64,000 nt of DNA from Agrobacterium albertimagni AOL15 (GTDB lineage Bacteria > Pseudomonadota > Alphaproteobacteria > Rhizobiales > Rhizobiaceae), in contig NZ_ALJF01000010.1 of assembly GCF_000300855.1 (NCBI RefSeq), positions 124,001 to 188,000 of the forward strand, given 5' to 3'. The position numbers and the translations under genes were made by a program. The notes under the pieces were generated by a model. It saw only the letters and a program-made list of their open reading frames with translations, did not search any database and was not told the origin of the DNA. This document shows, one piece after another, positions 8,813 to 17,722 of this stretch; the first letter of the stretch is position 1, and each line of letters starts with the position of its first letter.

Positions 8813-10318
8813 ATGGAGAACAGAAACTTGAATCGCGATTTTATTGGAACCATGAAAGCCGAATGGTTCGGCAACATCCGGGCGGATGTCCTGGCCGGTC
8901 TCGTCGTGGCGCTCGCCCTCATTCCAGAGGCGATTGCCTTTTCGATCATTGCCGGCGTTGATCCGAAGGTGGGCCTCTACGCCTCCTTCTCGATCGCCGT
9001 GCTGATTGCTTTCGTCGGCGGTCGTCCGGGCATGATCTCGGCGGCCACGGCCGCAACCGCCGTTCTGATGGTCACGCTGGTGCGTGATCACGGCCTGCAA
9101 TATCTGCTGGCAGCCACGGTGCTCGCCGGTCTCCTGCAGATCGTCGCCGGTCTGCTGAAGCTCGGCTACCTGATGCGCTTCGTCTCGAAATCGGTGATGA
9201 CCGGCTTCGTCAATGCGCTGGCGATCCTGATCTTCATGGCGCAGTTGCCGGAACTGATCGACGTGCCTGTCCTGACCTATATCATGGTCGCAGCCGGTCT
9301 CGGGATCATCTATCTCTTCCCATATGTCACCAAGGCAGTGCCGTCGCCGCTCGTCTGCATCGTGGTTCTCACGGCGCTCTCGCTCTGGTTCGGCTTCGAT
9401 ATCCGCACCGTGGGCGACATGGGCGAGTTGCCGTCGACGCTACCGATCTTCCTGATCCCGCAGATCCCGTTCAATCTCGAAACGCTGATGATCATCCTGC
9501 CTTATTCCGTCGCAGTCGCAGCGGTCGGCCTGCTGGAATCGCTGATGACGGCGCAGATCGTCGATGATCTGACCGATACGCCGAGCAACAAGAACCGGGA
9601 ATGCATCGGCCAGGGCATCGCCAACACGGCGACCGGCTTCATCGGCGGCATGGCCGGTTGCGCGATGATCGGCCAGTCGATCATCAACGTGAAGTCGGGC
9701 GGTCGCGGACGTCTCTCCACCTTCTGCGCCGGCGTCTTCCTGCTTTTCCTGCTTCTTGTGCTGGGCGATCTCGTCAGCCAGATCCCGATGGCTGCCCTCG
9801 TCGCCATCATGATCATGGTCTCGATCGGCACCTTCTCCTGGTCGTCGATCAAGAACCTCAAGGATCATCCGCGCTCGTCGTCGATCGTCATGATCGCCAC
9901 CGTCGTCGGCGTCGTCTACACCCATAATCTGGCGATCGGCGTACTGATCGGCGTATTGCTCTCTGCTGTGTTCTTCGCCTGGAAGATCTCGCAGATCTTC
10001 CGCATCACCTCCATCCTGTCGGCAGACGGAATGCACAGAACCTATACGGTTCAGGGGCAGGTGTTCTTCGCCTCTGTCGAAGACTTCAACAAGGCTTTTG
10101 ACTTCAAGGAAACGCTCGAGAAGGTCACGATCGACGTCACCCATGCTCATATCTGGGACATTTCCAGTGTTGCAGCCCTCGACATGATCGTTCTCAAGTT
10201 CCGCCGTGAAGGCGCCGATGTCGAGATCATCGGCCTCAACGAGGCCAGCGAGACGATCGTCGACAAGCTTGCCATTCACGATAAGCCCGGCGCCATGGAA
10301 CGCCTGATGGGTCACTGA
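8813..10318 (+). CDS. SulP-family anion transporter with STAS domain
   Basis: A 501-residue membrane protein. The N-terminus has the SulP signature ([31 protein letters not shown] region, about residues 25-55), followed by about 10-12 hydrophobic segments. A C-terminal STAS domain (about 400-495) contains the conserved DISSVAALD loop. SulP proteins move sulfate, bicarbonate or other anions; the short STAS and overall length resemble BicA-type transporters. The start is uncertain: ATG 8813 has a weak ribosome site, while ATG 8852 is preceded by TTGGAAC. A two-domain universal stress protein follows 15 bp downstream, probably co-transcribed. Confidence 0.88.
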   Translation: MENRNLNRDFIGTMKAEWFGNIRADVLAGLVVALALIPEAIAFSIIAGVDPKVGLYASFSIAVLIAFVGGRPGMISAATAATAVLMVTLVRDHGLQYLLAATVLAGLLQIVAGLLKLGYLMRFVSKSVMTGFVNALAILIFMAQLPELIDVPVLTYIMVAAGLGIIYLFPYVTKAVPSPLVCIVVLTALSLWFGFDIRTVGDMGELPSTLPIFLIPQIPFNLETLMIILPYSVAVAAVGLLESLMTAQIVDDLTDTPSNKNRECIGQGIANTATGFIGGMAGCAMIGQSIINVKSGGRGRLSTFCAGVFLLFLLLVLGDLVSQIPMAALVAIMIMVSIGTFSWSSIKNLKDHPRSSSIVMIATVVGVVYTHNLAIGVLIGVLLSAVFFAWKISQIFRITSILSADGMHRTYTVQGQVFFASVEDFNKAFDFKETLEKVTIDVTHAHIWDISSVAALDMIVLKFRREGADVEIIGLNEASETIVDKLAIHDKPGAMERLMGH

Positions 10319-10333
10319 GGGAGAGATAGAAGA

Positions 10334-11188
10334 ATGACAAGAATACTTGGACTGATCGACGGCTCCGCCTATGCCCAGAGCGTCTGTGATCACATCGCCT
10401 GGATTGCGGCCAAGACCGACGTGACCGTCGAACTGCTTCATGTCATCGGTCGCCGCGATCTTTCGAGCGAACCGGTCAACCTCAGCGGCAATATCGGCCT
10501 CGGCGCACGCACCGCCTTGCTCCAGGAACTCGCAGAACTCGACGCCCAGAAGGCAAAGGTTGCCCAGGCGCGCGGCCGTCTCCTGCTCGATGAGGCAAAG
10601 GCGCGATTGCAGACAGCGGGCGTTGCGAATGTCGAAACCAGGCTTCGCAATGGCGATCTCGTCGACACCGTGCTCGAATTCGAAGCCAATGCCGACATCA
10701 TCGTCATCGGCAAGCGCGGCGAGGGTGCTGATTTCGCCAAGGGCCATCTCGGCTCCAATCTGGAGCGCGTCGTGCGCTCGACGCAAAAGGCGATCGTGAT
10801 TGCGTCCCGCGCCTTCAAGCCGGTGGCCAAGCTGCTGATCGCCTATGACGGTGGCAGCATGGCGATGAAGACGGTGGACCATGTGTCCCGCAGCCCCATC
10901 CTCGATGGTCTTGGCGTAAAGGTTGTCATGGCCGGCACCGACACGAGCGAGAACCGCAAGAAGCTCGACGACGCAGCGGTGATCCTGAAGGCCGCCGGTT
11001 ATGCACCTGAAACAGCACTCGTTCAGGGCTCTGCCGACAAGGTGATCTCGGACATGGTCGAGAAGGAAGGTTTCGATCTCCTCGCGATGGGCGCCTACAG
11101 CCATTCGCGGCTGCGGTCCCTCTTCATCGGCTCGACCACGACCGAGATGATCCGCTCCTGCAAGGTGCCGGTCGTCATTTTCCGCTGA
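10334..11188 (+). CDS. Tandem universal stress protein (UspA family)
   Basis: A 284-residue cytoplasmic protein made of two Usp folds (about 1-155 and 160-284). The first begins RILGLIDGSAYAQSV and contains a DIIVIGKRGEG loop; the second ends with LLAMGAYSHSRLRSLFIGSTTTEMI and a VPVVIFR strand, matching the Usp nucleotide-binding G-2X-G-9X-G(S/T) region. A GGGAGAGA ribosome site precedes ATG 10334. It sits 15 bp after the SulP gene and is followed by a terminator, suggesting a two-gene operon in which the Usp may modulate the transporter; that link is inferred. Confidence 0.9.
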   Translation: MTRILGLIDGSAYAQSVCDHIAWIAAKTDVTVELLHVIGRRDLSSEPVNLSGNIGLGARTALLQELAELDAQKAKVAQARGRLLLDEAKARLQTAGVANVETRLRNGDLVDTVLEFEANADIIVIGKRGEGADFAKGHLGSNLERVVRSTQKAIVIASRAFKPVAKLLIAYDGGSMAMKTVDHVSRSPILDGLGVKVVMAGTDTSENRKKLDDAAVILKAAGYAPETALVQGSADKVISDMVEKEGFDLLAMGAYSHSRLRSLFIGSTTTEMIRSCKVPVVIFR

Positions 11189-11197
11189 GAACGGCTG

Positions 11198-11222
11198 GGG
11201 CGGGCAGGTTGCCCGCCCTTTC
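11198..11222 (+). terminator. Intrinsic terminator after sulP-usp
   Basis: Arms GGGCGGGCA / TGCCCGCCC (9 bp) enclose a 3-nt loop at 11198-11218 and are followed by TTTC, starting 10 bp after the Usp stop. Confidence 0.75.
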
Positions 11223-11337
11223 AATGCAAGATGGCGCCCTGGAACTTGCTGCGCCAAACAGACCATGCTCACCCGTTTCGATCACGTCTTGTCATCGTCC
11301 AGGCCCTGCCTCGGGCGCCTCTCCCTTGGAAATGCCA

Positions 11338-12546
11338 ATGGTTCGCAGCTATCTCCAATTCGCCAGCACCAACTGGCAGCAGCTTCTTTTCGGTGCCCTC
11401 CTGATGGCACTTTCGAGCTTCGGGCAGACCTATTTCGTATCGGTATCCGGCTCCTACTTCCGGGAGGCATTTCAGCTCAGCGATGGTGGGCTGGGTGCGA
11501 CCTATGCCGCCGGAACCTTCGCCAGCGCCTTGACGCTCACCTGGGCGGGGAGGCTGATCGACTATACGACCGTGCGGCGCTTCACCTGGGGCGTGGCCGT
11601 CTTGCTCGCCACCGCCTGCCTCCTGGTGGCGGTCAGCGCCAATTTCGTGATGCTCGCCTTCGCATTCTATTTCCTGCGCCTCGGCGGACAGGGCCTCATG
11701 ACCCACACGGCGCTCACCGCAACAGCGCGCGCCTTTCCCCAGGATGCCGGCAAGGCTCTTGGGGTGATCGCGCTTGGTCTGTCCGTCGCTCAGGGTCTGT
11801 TTCCGATTGCCGGCGTCACCATGATGGAACATCTCGGCTGGCGCACGGCCTGGGGCGTGAATGCGCTGTTGGTTCTGGCTGGTGTCTCCGTCGCGCTCAT
11901 CTTTCTGCCGCGCCAGGGAGACAACGCCATCCGAAGCCGGAAAGACCGCTCTGAAGGCAGCGCTTCGAAGAGCCCACCGGTCTGGCGCGATGCCCGCCTT
12001 CTGCTCACCCTTCCGGCGATCCTGGCAGGTCCTTTCATCGTCACCGGCTTCTTCTTCCACCAGGCCCGTCTGGCCGAGCAGAAGGGATGGGATCTTGCAA
12101 CGGTAGCGGCCAGCTTTGCGGTATTCGCGATCGTCCAGGCGATCGCCTCCGTCGTCGTCGGCCCGGTCATCGACAAATTCGGCCCTAGGCGACTATTGCC
12201 CTTCTTCCTGCTGCCGCAGGCGCTCGCCATGCTGGTTCTGGGCTTCTTCAGCGCCCCCTGGATCGCGCCCCTCTACATGTTGCTCATGGCAACCTCGATG
12301 GCGCTTGCCTCGACGCTGGCCACCGCCTTGTGGGTCGACCTCTTCGGTCCGCTGGAACTTGCACGGGTGCGCTCCTTCGTCGAAGCGGGCACGGTCGTTG
12401 CCAGCGGCGCCTCGCCGATCATCATGGGTCTGCTGATCGATGCAGGCGTTTCGCTGGAAAGCCAGGCGCTCGGATGTTTCGCCTATGCCTTGCTGGCCTC
12501 GCTCATGGCATCGACGGTCAAGCGGACTTCGAGCACCGAGCTCTGA
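11338..12546 (+). CDS. MFS transporter
   Basis: A 402-residue major facilitator superfamily protein with about 12 hydrophobic segments. The N-terminal half has the short loop AGRLIDYTTVRRFTWG between helices 2 and 3 (an MFS A-motif variant), and a second copy, VVGPVIDKFGPRRLLPF, lies in the C-terminal half. The ATG at 11338 (MVRSYLQF) is chosen for its GGA spacing; ATG 11332 is equally close. A longer reading from 11209 would run over the upstream terminator and lacks membrane character. The substrate is unknown. It is convergent with ugpC, with a hairpin between them. Confidence 0.85.
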   Translation: MVRSYLQFASTNWQQLLFGALLMALSSFGQTYFVSVSGSYFREAFQLSDGGLGATYAAGTFASALTLTWAGRLIDYTTVRRFTWGVAVLLATACLLVAVSANFVMLAFAFYFLRLGGQGLMTHTALTATARAFPQDAGKALGVIALGLSVAQGLFPIAGVTMMEHLGWRTAWGVNALLVLAGVSVALIFLPRQGDNAIRSRKDRSEGSASKSPPVWRDARLLLTLPAILAGPFIVTGFFFHQARLAEQKGWDLATVAASFAVFAIVQAIASVVVGPVIDKFGPRRLLPFFLLPQALAMLVLGFFSAPWIAPLYMLLMATSMALASTLATALWVDLFGPLELARVRSFVEAGTVVASGASPIIMGLLIDAGVSLESQALGCFAYALLASLMASTVKRTSSTEL

Positions 12547-12589
12547 TTGCACGGGCAATCCGGATCTGCGCCGGTTCATCGCCCACTCG

Positions 12590-12611
12590 AGCGGGGCCGA
12601 AAGGCCCCGCT
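12590..12611. terminator. Bidirectional hairpin between the MFS gene and ugpC
   Basis: AGCGGGGCC / GGCCCCGCT (9 bp) close a GAAA tetraloop. The stem lies between two convergent genes and is symmetric, so it can serve both; neither side has a long T-run. Confidence 0.65.
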
Positions 12612-12630
12612 GAGGTTGCGAAGGGTGGCC

Positions 12631-13680
12631 TCAATTGAGGCGCGCGCCGTCTGCATCGAAGTAGTGCAGGTCCGATGCCTTCGCGCCGATCTGCACCATG
12701 TCGTCCATCTCGATCCGCGAGCGACCCGCCACGCGGAAGACGATGTCGCTGCCGTCGGCAAGCGTTCCATGCACGTAGCTCTCGGCGCCGACCAGTTCGA
12801 CTGCGGCGACCTTGACGCTGGCGGTGAAGATCTCGTCCCCCGAGCCGGCCGTGATCAGGTGGAGGTCTTCCGGGCGAATGCCGAGGGTGGCAGTGCCTGA
12901 CGGGACCGACGCATCTGACGTCATCGACCAGCTGTCGGTTGCCTTCGTCATCTGCATCAGGTTCATCGAGGGTGAACCGATGAAGGTTGCCACGAAGGTC
13001 GTCGCCGGACGCTCGTAAAGCTCGATCGGCGTGCCCACCTGTTCGATACGCCCGGCATTCAGCACCACGAGCCGGTCGGCAAGGGTCATGGCTTCCATCT
13101 GGTCATGGGTCACGTAGACACTGGTTGTGGCGAGCGACCGCTGCAGCCGCTTGATCTCGACGCGCATCTGCACGCGCAGCTTCGCATCGAGGTTCGACAG
13201 CGGTTCGTCGAAGAGATAGGCCGCCGGTTCGCGGACAATGGCGCGGCCCATGGCAACGCGCTGACGCTGGCCGCCGGAAAGCTGGCGGGGCTTGCGCTCC
13301 AGGAACTGCTCGATCTCCAGTGCCTTAGCCGCCTGCTCGATGCGGCGGTCGATCTCGTCCTTCGGCGTGTTGCGGTTCTTCAGACCGTAGGCCAGGTTCT
13401 GGCGGACGGTCATGTGTGGATAGAGCGCATAGTTCTGGAACACCATGGCAATGTCGCGCTCGGATGGTTCCAGCTGGTTGACGACCCGGTCGCCGATCGC
13501 GATCTCGCCGCCTGAGATGCTCTCAAGGCCGGCAATCATGCGCAACAGCGTGGACTTGCCGCAGCCGGATGGCCCGACGAGAACCACAAGCTCGCCATCG
13601 GCGATTTCCAGAGACACGCCTTTGATGGCTTCGACATTGCCATACATCTTGCGGACATCGTTCAAAACAATCTGGGCCAT
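12631..13680 (-). CDS. ugpC: sn-Glycerol-3-phosphate ABC transporter ATP-binding protein
   Basis: A 349-residue ATPase of the MalK/UgpC class. Walker [10 protein letters not shown], signature [14 protein letters not shown], Walker [14 protein letters not shown] and switch His in [11 protein letters not shown] are present, with TOBE-type domains from about residue 240. The start at 13680 ([11 protein letters not shown]) overlaps the ugpE stop (TAATG). It is the last gene of ugpBAEC, in the canonical rhizobial order. The complex imports glycerol-3-phosphate and glycerophosphodiesters during phosphate limitation. Confidence 0.93.
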   Translation of the reverse strand: MAQIVLNDVRKMYGNVEAIKGVSLEIADGELVVLVGPSGCGKSTLLRMIAGLESISGGEIAIGDRVVNQLEPSERDIAMVFQNYALYPHMTVRQNLAYGLKNRNTPKDEIDRRIEQAAKALEIEQFLERKPRQLSGGQRQRVAMGRAIVREPAAYLFDEPLSNLDAKLRVQMRVEIKRLQRSLATTSVYVTHDQMEAMTLADRLVVLNAGRIEQVGTPIELYERPATTFVATFIGSPSMNLMQMTKATDSWSMTSDASVPSGTATLGIRPEDLHLITAGSGDEIFTASVKVAAVELVGAESYVHGTLADGSDIVFRVAGRSRIEMDDMVQIGAKASDLHYFDADGARLN

Positions 13681-14528
13681 TACTTTTCTGTCTCCACAAG
13701 ACCTTTGACGAACCATCGCTGCATCAGAACGACAACGATGATGGGAGGGATGATGGCGAGGATCGCCGTAACCATGACGTAATTCCAGGGCGTGGAGGCG
13801 TCGGTGAAATCGACCATGCGGCGAAGGCCGATGATGATGGTGTTCATCTTGGCATCGTTCGTGACCAGAAGCGGCCAGAGATACTGGGTCCAACCATAGA
13901 TGAAGAGGATCACGAAAAGAGCTGCGATGTTGGTCGTCGACAGCGGCAACAGGATGTCCTTCATGAAGCGGAACGGCCCGGCATTATCGATGCGCGCGGC
14001 TTCCACCAGCTCGCCCGGTATCGTCAGGAAGAACTGTCGGAACAGGAAGGTTGCCGTCGCCGACGCCATCAGCGGGAGTGTGAGCCCCGCATAGGTGTCG
14101 ATTAGCCCGAGATCCACGATCACCTTGTAGGTGGGCAGAATGCGCACCTCGACCGGTAGCATCAGGGTGATGAAGATCATCCAGAAGAAGAACATCCGGA
14201 ACCGGAAGCGGAAGAAGACGATCGCGAAGGCCGAGAGGAACGAGATGATGATCTTGCCGACGGCGATCGCGATCGCGACGACGAAGGAATTGAACAGCAA
14301 CCGTTCGAGGCTCACGCCGACGACGCGCTCGACGCCGCCGGACATGGCTTCCGTGTAGTTTTCGACCAGATGGTCGCCGGGCAGCAGCGACATCGGCGGC
14401 CGGATGATCTCTTGCGAGCTCATCGAGGACGCGATGAAGGTGTAGTAGATCGGAAAGGCAACGACGATGATGCCGATGACGAGGATCAGGTGGCCAATCA
14501 GATTGGCGATGGGGCGTTTTTCAATCAT
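13680..14528 (-). CDS. ugpE: sn-Glycerol-3-phosphate ABC transporter permease
   Basis: A 282-residue permease whose N-terminus ([19 protein letters not shown], then [20 protein letters not shown]) closely follows UgpE of rhizobia. Six membrane segments are expected, and the EAA-type loop is seen as [23 protein letters not shown]. It lies 9 bp after ugpA and overlaps ugpC by TAATG. It forms the channel with UgpA. Confidence 0.93.
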   Translation of the reverse strand: MIEKRPIANLIGHLILVIGIIVVAFPIYYTFIASSMSSQEIIRPPMSLLPGDHLVENYTEAMSGGVERVVGVSLERLLFNSFVVAIAIAVGKIIISFLSAFAIVFFRFRFRMFFFWMIFITLMLPVEVRILPTYKVIVDLGLIDTYAGLTLPLMASATATFLFRQFFLTIPGELVEAARIDNAGPFRFMKDILLPLSTTNIAALFVILFIYGWTQYLWPLLVTNDAKMNTIIIGLRRMVDFTDASTPWNYVMVTAILAIIPPIIVVVLMQRWFVKGLVETEK

Positions 14529-14537
14529 GTCCGGTCC

Positions 14538-15419
14538 TCAGCCGTAATGAACCCGCTTCTCGACGAAGCGGAACTGGAAGGCAGTCAGGCCGATCACGAT
14601 GATCATCAGGATCACGGACTGCGCTGCGGATGAGCCGAGGTTCAGGTTGACGAAGCCGTCGTTGTAAACCTTGTAGACCAGCGTTTCGGTCGCCTTGGCC
14701 GGACCACCACCGGTGACGGCATGGATGATGCCGAAGGTGTCGAAGAAGGCGTAGACGGTGTTCACGACAAGCAGGAAGAAGGTCGTCGGTGCCAGAAGCG
14801 GGAAGATGATGGTCCAGAACCGTCGGCTGCCGCGGGCCCCGTCGATGGCGGCCGCTTCGATCAGCGACTTCGGGATCGCCTGGAGGCCGGCAACGAAGAA
14901 GAGGAAATTGTAGCTGATCTGCTTCCAGGCGGCGGCAAAGACGATGAGCGCCATGGCCTGATCGCCCTTCAGAAGCGGATCCCAGTCGAAGCCCGTCGAG
15001 CGCAAGAGATAGGCAAGCGTTCCCATGGCCGGGTTGAACATGAAGAGCCACAGCATGCCGGCAACGGCAGGTGCCACGGCATAGGGCCAGATCAGCAGCG
15101 TGCGGTAGAAGGTCTGACCGCGGACCACCTTGTCGGCAGCCGTCGCCAGAAGCAGCGCGACCGCCATCGAGACGAGAGCCGTCAGCGCGCTGAACACGAT
15201 CGTCACCTGAAACGCGTGCAGGTAATTCGGATCCGACAGGATGTTGGAGAAATTGGCAAAGCCCACGAAGGTGCTTTTGAGCCCGAACGGATCCTCCCGC
15301 AGCATCGATTGGTAGATCGCCTGGCTTGCGGGCCAGAAGAAGAAGACCAGCGTCAGGATGATCTGGGGTGCGAGCAGCAGGTAGGGCAGGATTTTGTTCG
15401 GGAAGTGAACCGTGTGCAA
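14538..15419 (-). CDS. ugpA: sn-Glycerol-3-phosphate ABC transporter permease
   Basis: A 293-residue permease, the second gene of ugpBAEC. It begins [19 protein letters not shown] and has an EAA-type loop ([23 protein letters not shown]) around residues 195-217, the ATPase contact. It is separated from ugpB by 77 bp that hold a strong hairpin with a T-run, so its expression depends on read-through. Confidence 0.93.
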   Translation of the reverse strand: MHTVHFPNKILPYLLLAPQIILTLVFFFWPASQAIYQSMLREDPFGLKSTFVGFANFSNILSDPNYLHAFQVTIVFSALTALVSMAVALLLATAADKVVRGQTFYRTLLIWPYAVAPAVAGMLWLFMFNPAMGTLAYLLRSTGFDWDPLLKGDQAMALIVFAAAWKQISYNFLFFVAGLQAIPKSLIEAAAIDGARGSRRFWTIIFPLLAPTTFFLLVVNTVYAFFDTFGIIHAVTGGGPAKATETLVYKVYNDGFVNLNLGSSAAQSVILMIIVIGLTAFQFRFVEKRVHYG

Positions 15420-15440
15420 GGTGAAGCTCCTCAGCCGGCC

Positions 15441-15480
15441 AGAGAAAAAGCACTGCCCGCATCATCAGATGCGGGCAGTG
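15441..15480 (-). terminator. Hairpin with T-run between ugpB and ugpA (partial terminator)
   Basis: Perfect 13-bp arms CACTGCCCGCATC / GATGCGGGCAGTG (15451-15480) enclose a 4-nt loop. On the transcribed minus strand they are followed by CTTTTTCTCT (complement of 15441-15450). This is a classic intrinsic terminator placed inside the operon, right after the binding-protein gene. Confidence 0.85.
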
Positions 15481-15496
15481 TCGTCAGTCGGTCAGA

Positions 15497-16804
15497 TCAG
15501 TTGCTGGAGACGGAAGCGATGGCGGCGTTGCCACGCTCGACGATCTTGTCGAGCGTCGTCTTGGCATCCTGCGAGCCGGCCAGCATGGCTTCGAACTCTT
15601 CGTTCATGATGTCGCGAACCTGCGGCAGGTTCGGCAGGCGCACGCCCTTGGAGTTTTCGGTCGGTGCCTTGCCGGTCATCTGCAGGATCGGCGTTTCACG
15701 CGCCGGGTTCTTTTCGTAGAAGCCCGAGGCCTTGGTCGCCTCGTAGGCTGCATTGGTCACCGGCAGGTAGCCGGAAACCTGGTGCAGGCGTGCCTGGATT
15801 TCCGTCTGCGACAGGAAGTTGAAGAACTGGGCGATGCCCTTGTATTCTTCGTCGCTCTTGCCACCGAAGACCCAGAGGCTGGCGCCGCCCGGAATGGTGT
15901 TCTGCGGGCCATTGCCTTCGTAGTAGGGAAGCTGGCCGATCCCGTAGTTCATGCCGGACTTCACGATGTCGCCGAGGCCACCGGAGGACTCGGTCATGAT
16001 CGCGCATTCGCCCGAGAGAAACAGCTGCTTGGCTTCCGAGGTGCGGCCGCCGTAGCGGAACGCGCCGTCCTTGGCCAGGTCGGCGATCGACTGGAAGTGC
16101 TGGACGTAGAGATCAGAATTGACGTTCAGTTCGACGGTGCCGCCGGCAAGACCGTTTTCGTTGGTCCCGTAGGAAACGTTGTTCCAGGCGGCGAAGTTCT
16201 CGGTCTGGATCCAGGTCAGCCACGTCGACGTCATGCCGCAGGGAGCAGCACCGCTGTCCTTGATCTTGCGTGCGGCTTCGAAGACTTCCGGCCAGGTCTT
16301 CGGCGGGTTTTCAGCGTCGAGGCCGGCCTTCGTGAAGGCGTCCTTGTTGTAGTAGAGAACCGGCGAGGACGAATTGTAGGGGAAGGACAGCATGGTGCCG
16401 TCCGGCTTCGAATAATAGGCAACGATGCCGGCCAGATAGTCGGACTTGTTGAACTCGAAGCCACCCTTCTGCAGCACCTCTGCGACCGGAACGACAGCGC
16501 CTTCAGCGCCCATCATCACGCCCGAACCAGCGTCGAAGACCTGAATGATGGCCGGCGGCTGCTTGGAACGGAATGCGGCGATGCCGGCATTCAGCGTTTC
16601 CGGATAGGTGCCCTTGAAGACGGGCGTGATCTTGTACTCGCTCTGGCTTTCGTTGAATTCCTTGGCCAGTTGGTCGACAACTTCGTTATTGGCGCCGGTC
16701 ATGGCATGCCACCACTGCAGCTCGGTGGCGGCAAAGGCAGAAGAGCCGAAAGAAAGCGAAAGGGCGAGGGTCGCCGCGGATGCAGCGAAACGTTTCGTGG
16801 ACAT
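15497..16804 (-). CDS. ugpB: sn-Glycerol-3-phosphate-binding periplasmic protein
   Basis: A 435-residue family-1 solute-binding protein with a signal peptide (MSTKRFAASAATLALSLSFGSSAFA). UgpB hallmarks include ATELQWWHAM after the cleavage site, the NSSSPVLYYNKDAF segment and the GGASLWVFGGKS segment. The ATG at 16804 follows an AGGGAGG ribosome site. First gene of ugpBAEC; the hairpin after it should raise its transcript level above that of the membrane components. Expected regulation is by PhoB; a CTGTCACAA element is present in the leader. Confidence 0.94.
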   Translation of the reverse strand: MSTKRFAASAATLALSLSFGSSAFAATELQWWHAMTGANNEVVDQLAKEFNESQSEYKITPVFKGTYPETLNAGIAAFRSKQPPAIIQVFDAGSGVMMGAEGAVVPVAEVLQKGGFEFNKSDYLAGIVAYYSKPDGTMLSFPYNSSSPVLYYNKDAFTKAGLDAENPPKTWPEVFEAARKIKDSGAAPCGMTSTWLTWIQTENFAAWNNVSYGTNENGLAGGTVELNVNSDLYVQHFQSIADLAKDGAFRYGGRTSEAKQLFLSGECAIMTESSGGLGDIVKSGMNYGIGQLPYYEGNGPQNTIPGGASLWVFGGKSDEEYKGIAQFFNFLSQTEIQARLHQVSGYLPVTNAAYEATKASGFYEKNPARETPILQMTGKAPTENSKGVRLPNLPQVRDIMNEEFEAMLAGSQDAKTTLDKIVERGNAAIASVSSN

Positions 16805-17230
16805 GGTGCCTCCCTGATGTTCCACCTGGCCAACGACAGGTTGGCCAGACTAGCCCTACGAAGATCCTCCCAGATCTGCGTGAGCGTGCTTCGTTTGAAG
16901 CGTCCCGCATTCAAAACGAAAACATATGAACCCGCAACGAAATTGTGACAGTCGGTTGTCTCGAGCTGTGCACAATCAAAGATCGTGATTGGATGATATT
17001 GAAAAGGCGGGCGAAGAGCGGTTCGGCGAGACTTGTGTCGGGTTCTCTCCAGCCGTCATGACCACTTTCGCGGGCGTCGGGTCTGCGGCACTCCCATCAC
17101 TTACACGTGAAAGCGCGGGTCGTCGTCCTCATCGCGGCTGACGACTACCCCTCCGCCATTGTCTAGCCTCGAGCTTGCCGGCTGGAAATGTGCTTTCGAA
17201 TGTGTCACATCCATCCCCGGAAGGATGGTC
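16805..17230. other. 426-bp divergent region between ugpB and a small membrane-protein gene
   Basis: It contains the ugpB leader with the Pho-like half site (16941-16951). An imperfect hairpin lies at 17117-17150, GGGT-C-GTCGTC / GACGAC-T-ACCC, with a 12-nt loop and one mismatch. No open reading frame here looks like a gene. Confidence 0.5.
16941..16951 (-). promoter_or_regulatory. Pho-box-like half site upstream of ugpB
   Basis: On the minus strand the sequence reads CTGTCACAATT, about 140 bp before the ugpB start. It shares CTGTCACAA with the phnD leader. Neighbouring bases do not form a convincing second repeat, so this may be half of a degenerate Pho box or chance. Confidence 0.3.
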
Positions 17231-17638
17231 ATGGACGATCAAGACTTGAGGCATCATGTGCCGCTTCGGCACCGCGCTCACCTCAAAGCCGTCATTGCAA
17301 GTCTGTTTGCCTCGCTGCTCCTGGTGTTCGGCGGCGATGCTTTCGGTCGTCTTCACCACGGATCCTCCAACGCGAGGGTCCTGACCCTCTCGGATGCCGG
17401 GCAGCTTGTCGCCGGCGCCGTGAGCGACACGCGCTATGTCAGCGCCTCCGAACGGTCTTCACGACCGAAGCTGAAGCCCGGCGAGGCGGGTGATGGCTTT
17501 GTTGTCACCGAGATCCACGCTTTCCAGACGAGCCGTCACGGCGATCTCGTTCAACGGCTCCTTTCCGACCGCGCCGTCATTCGCCCGCCGCTTGCCTATC
17601 GGTCGCGCGCACCCCCGACGATACAGCCCTTCGCCTGA
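17231..17638 (+). CDS. Small hypothetical membrane-anchored protein
   Basis: A 135-residue product with one hydrophobic segment near residues 22-38 (AVIASLFASLLLVFGG) and a polar, Ser/Arg-rich remainder. The ATG at 17231 is preceded by GGAAGG at a usable distance; ATG 17225 is also in frame. I recognise no family. It is 84 bp upstream of secDF on the same strand and could be co-transcribed. It may be genuine because the membrane segment and ribosome site agree, but codon support is modest. Confidence 0.5.
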   Translation: MDDQDLRHHVPLRHRAHLKAVIASLFASLLLVFGGDAFGRLHHGSSNARVLTLSDAGQLVAGAVSDTRYVSASERSSRPKLKPGEAGDGFVVTEIHAFQTSRHGDLVQRLLSDRAVIRPPLAYRSRAPPTIQPFA

Positions 17639-17722
17639 CCGTTTTGCCGCCATCCTCGTGATGGCTCGAACCGTTTGCGCCACTGCTCGTCAAGCAGCGG
17701 CCGCATTATGCTGGATTGTCCA

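Noticed and set aside
9440-11272. A 610-codon open frame on the minus strand over the SulP and Usp genes
   Set aside because: It is antisense to two well-supported genes, is rich in Asp/Arg/His/Gln as expected for a GC-rich shadow frame, and has no recognisable domain.
11209-11337. N-terminal extension of the MFS transporter from 11209
   Set aside because: It would begin within the upstream terminator hairpin and adds Pro/Ser-rich residues without membrane character.
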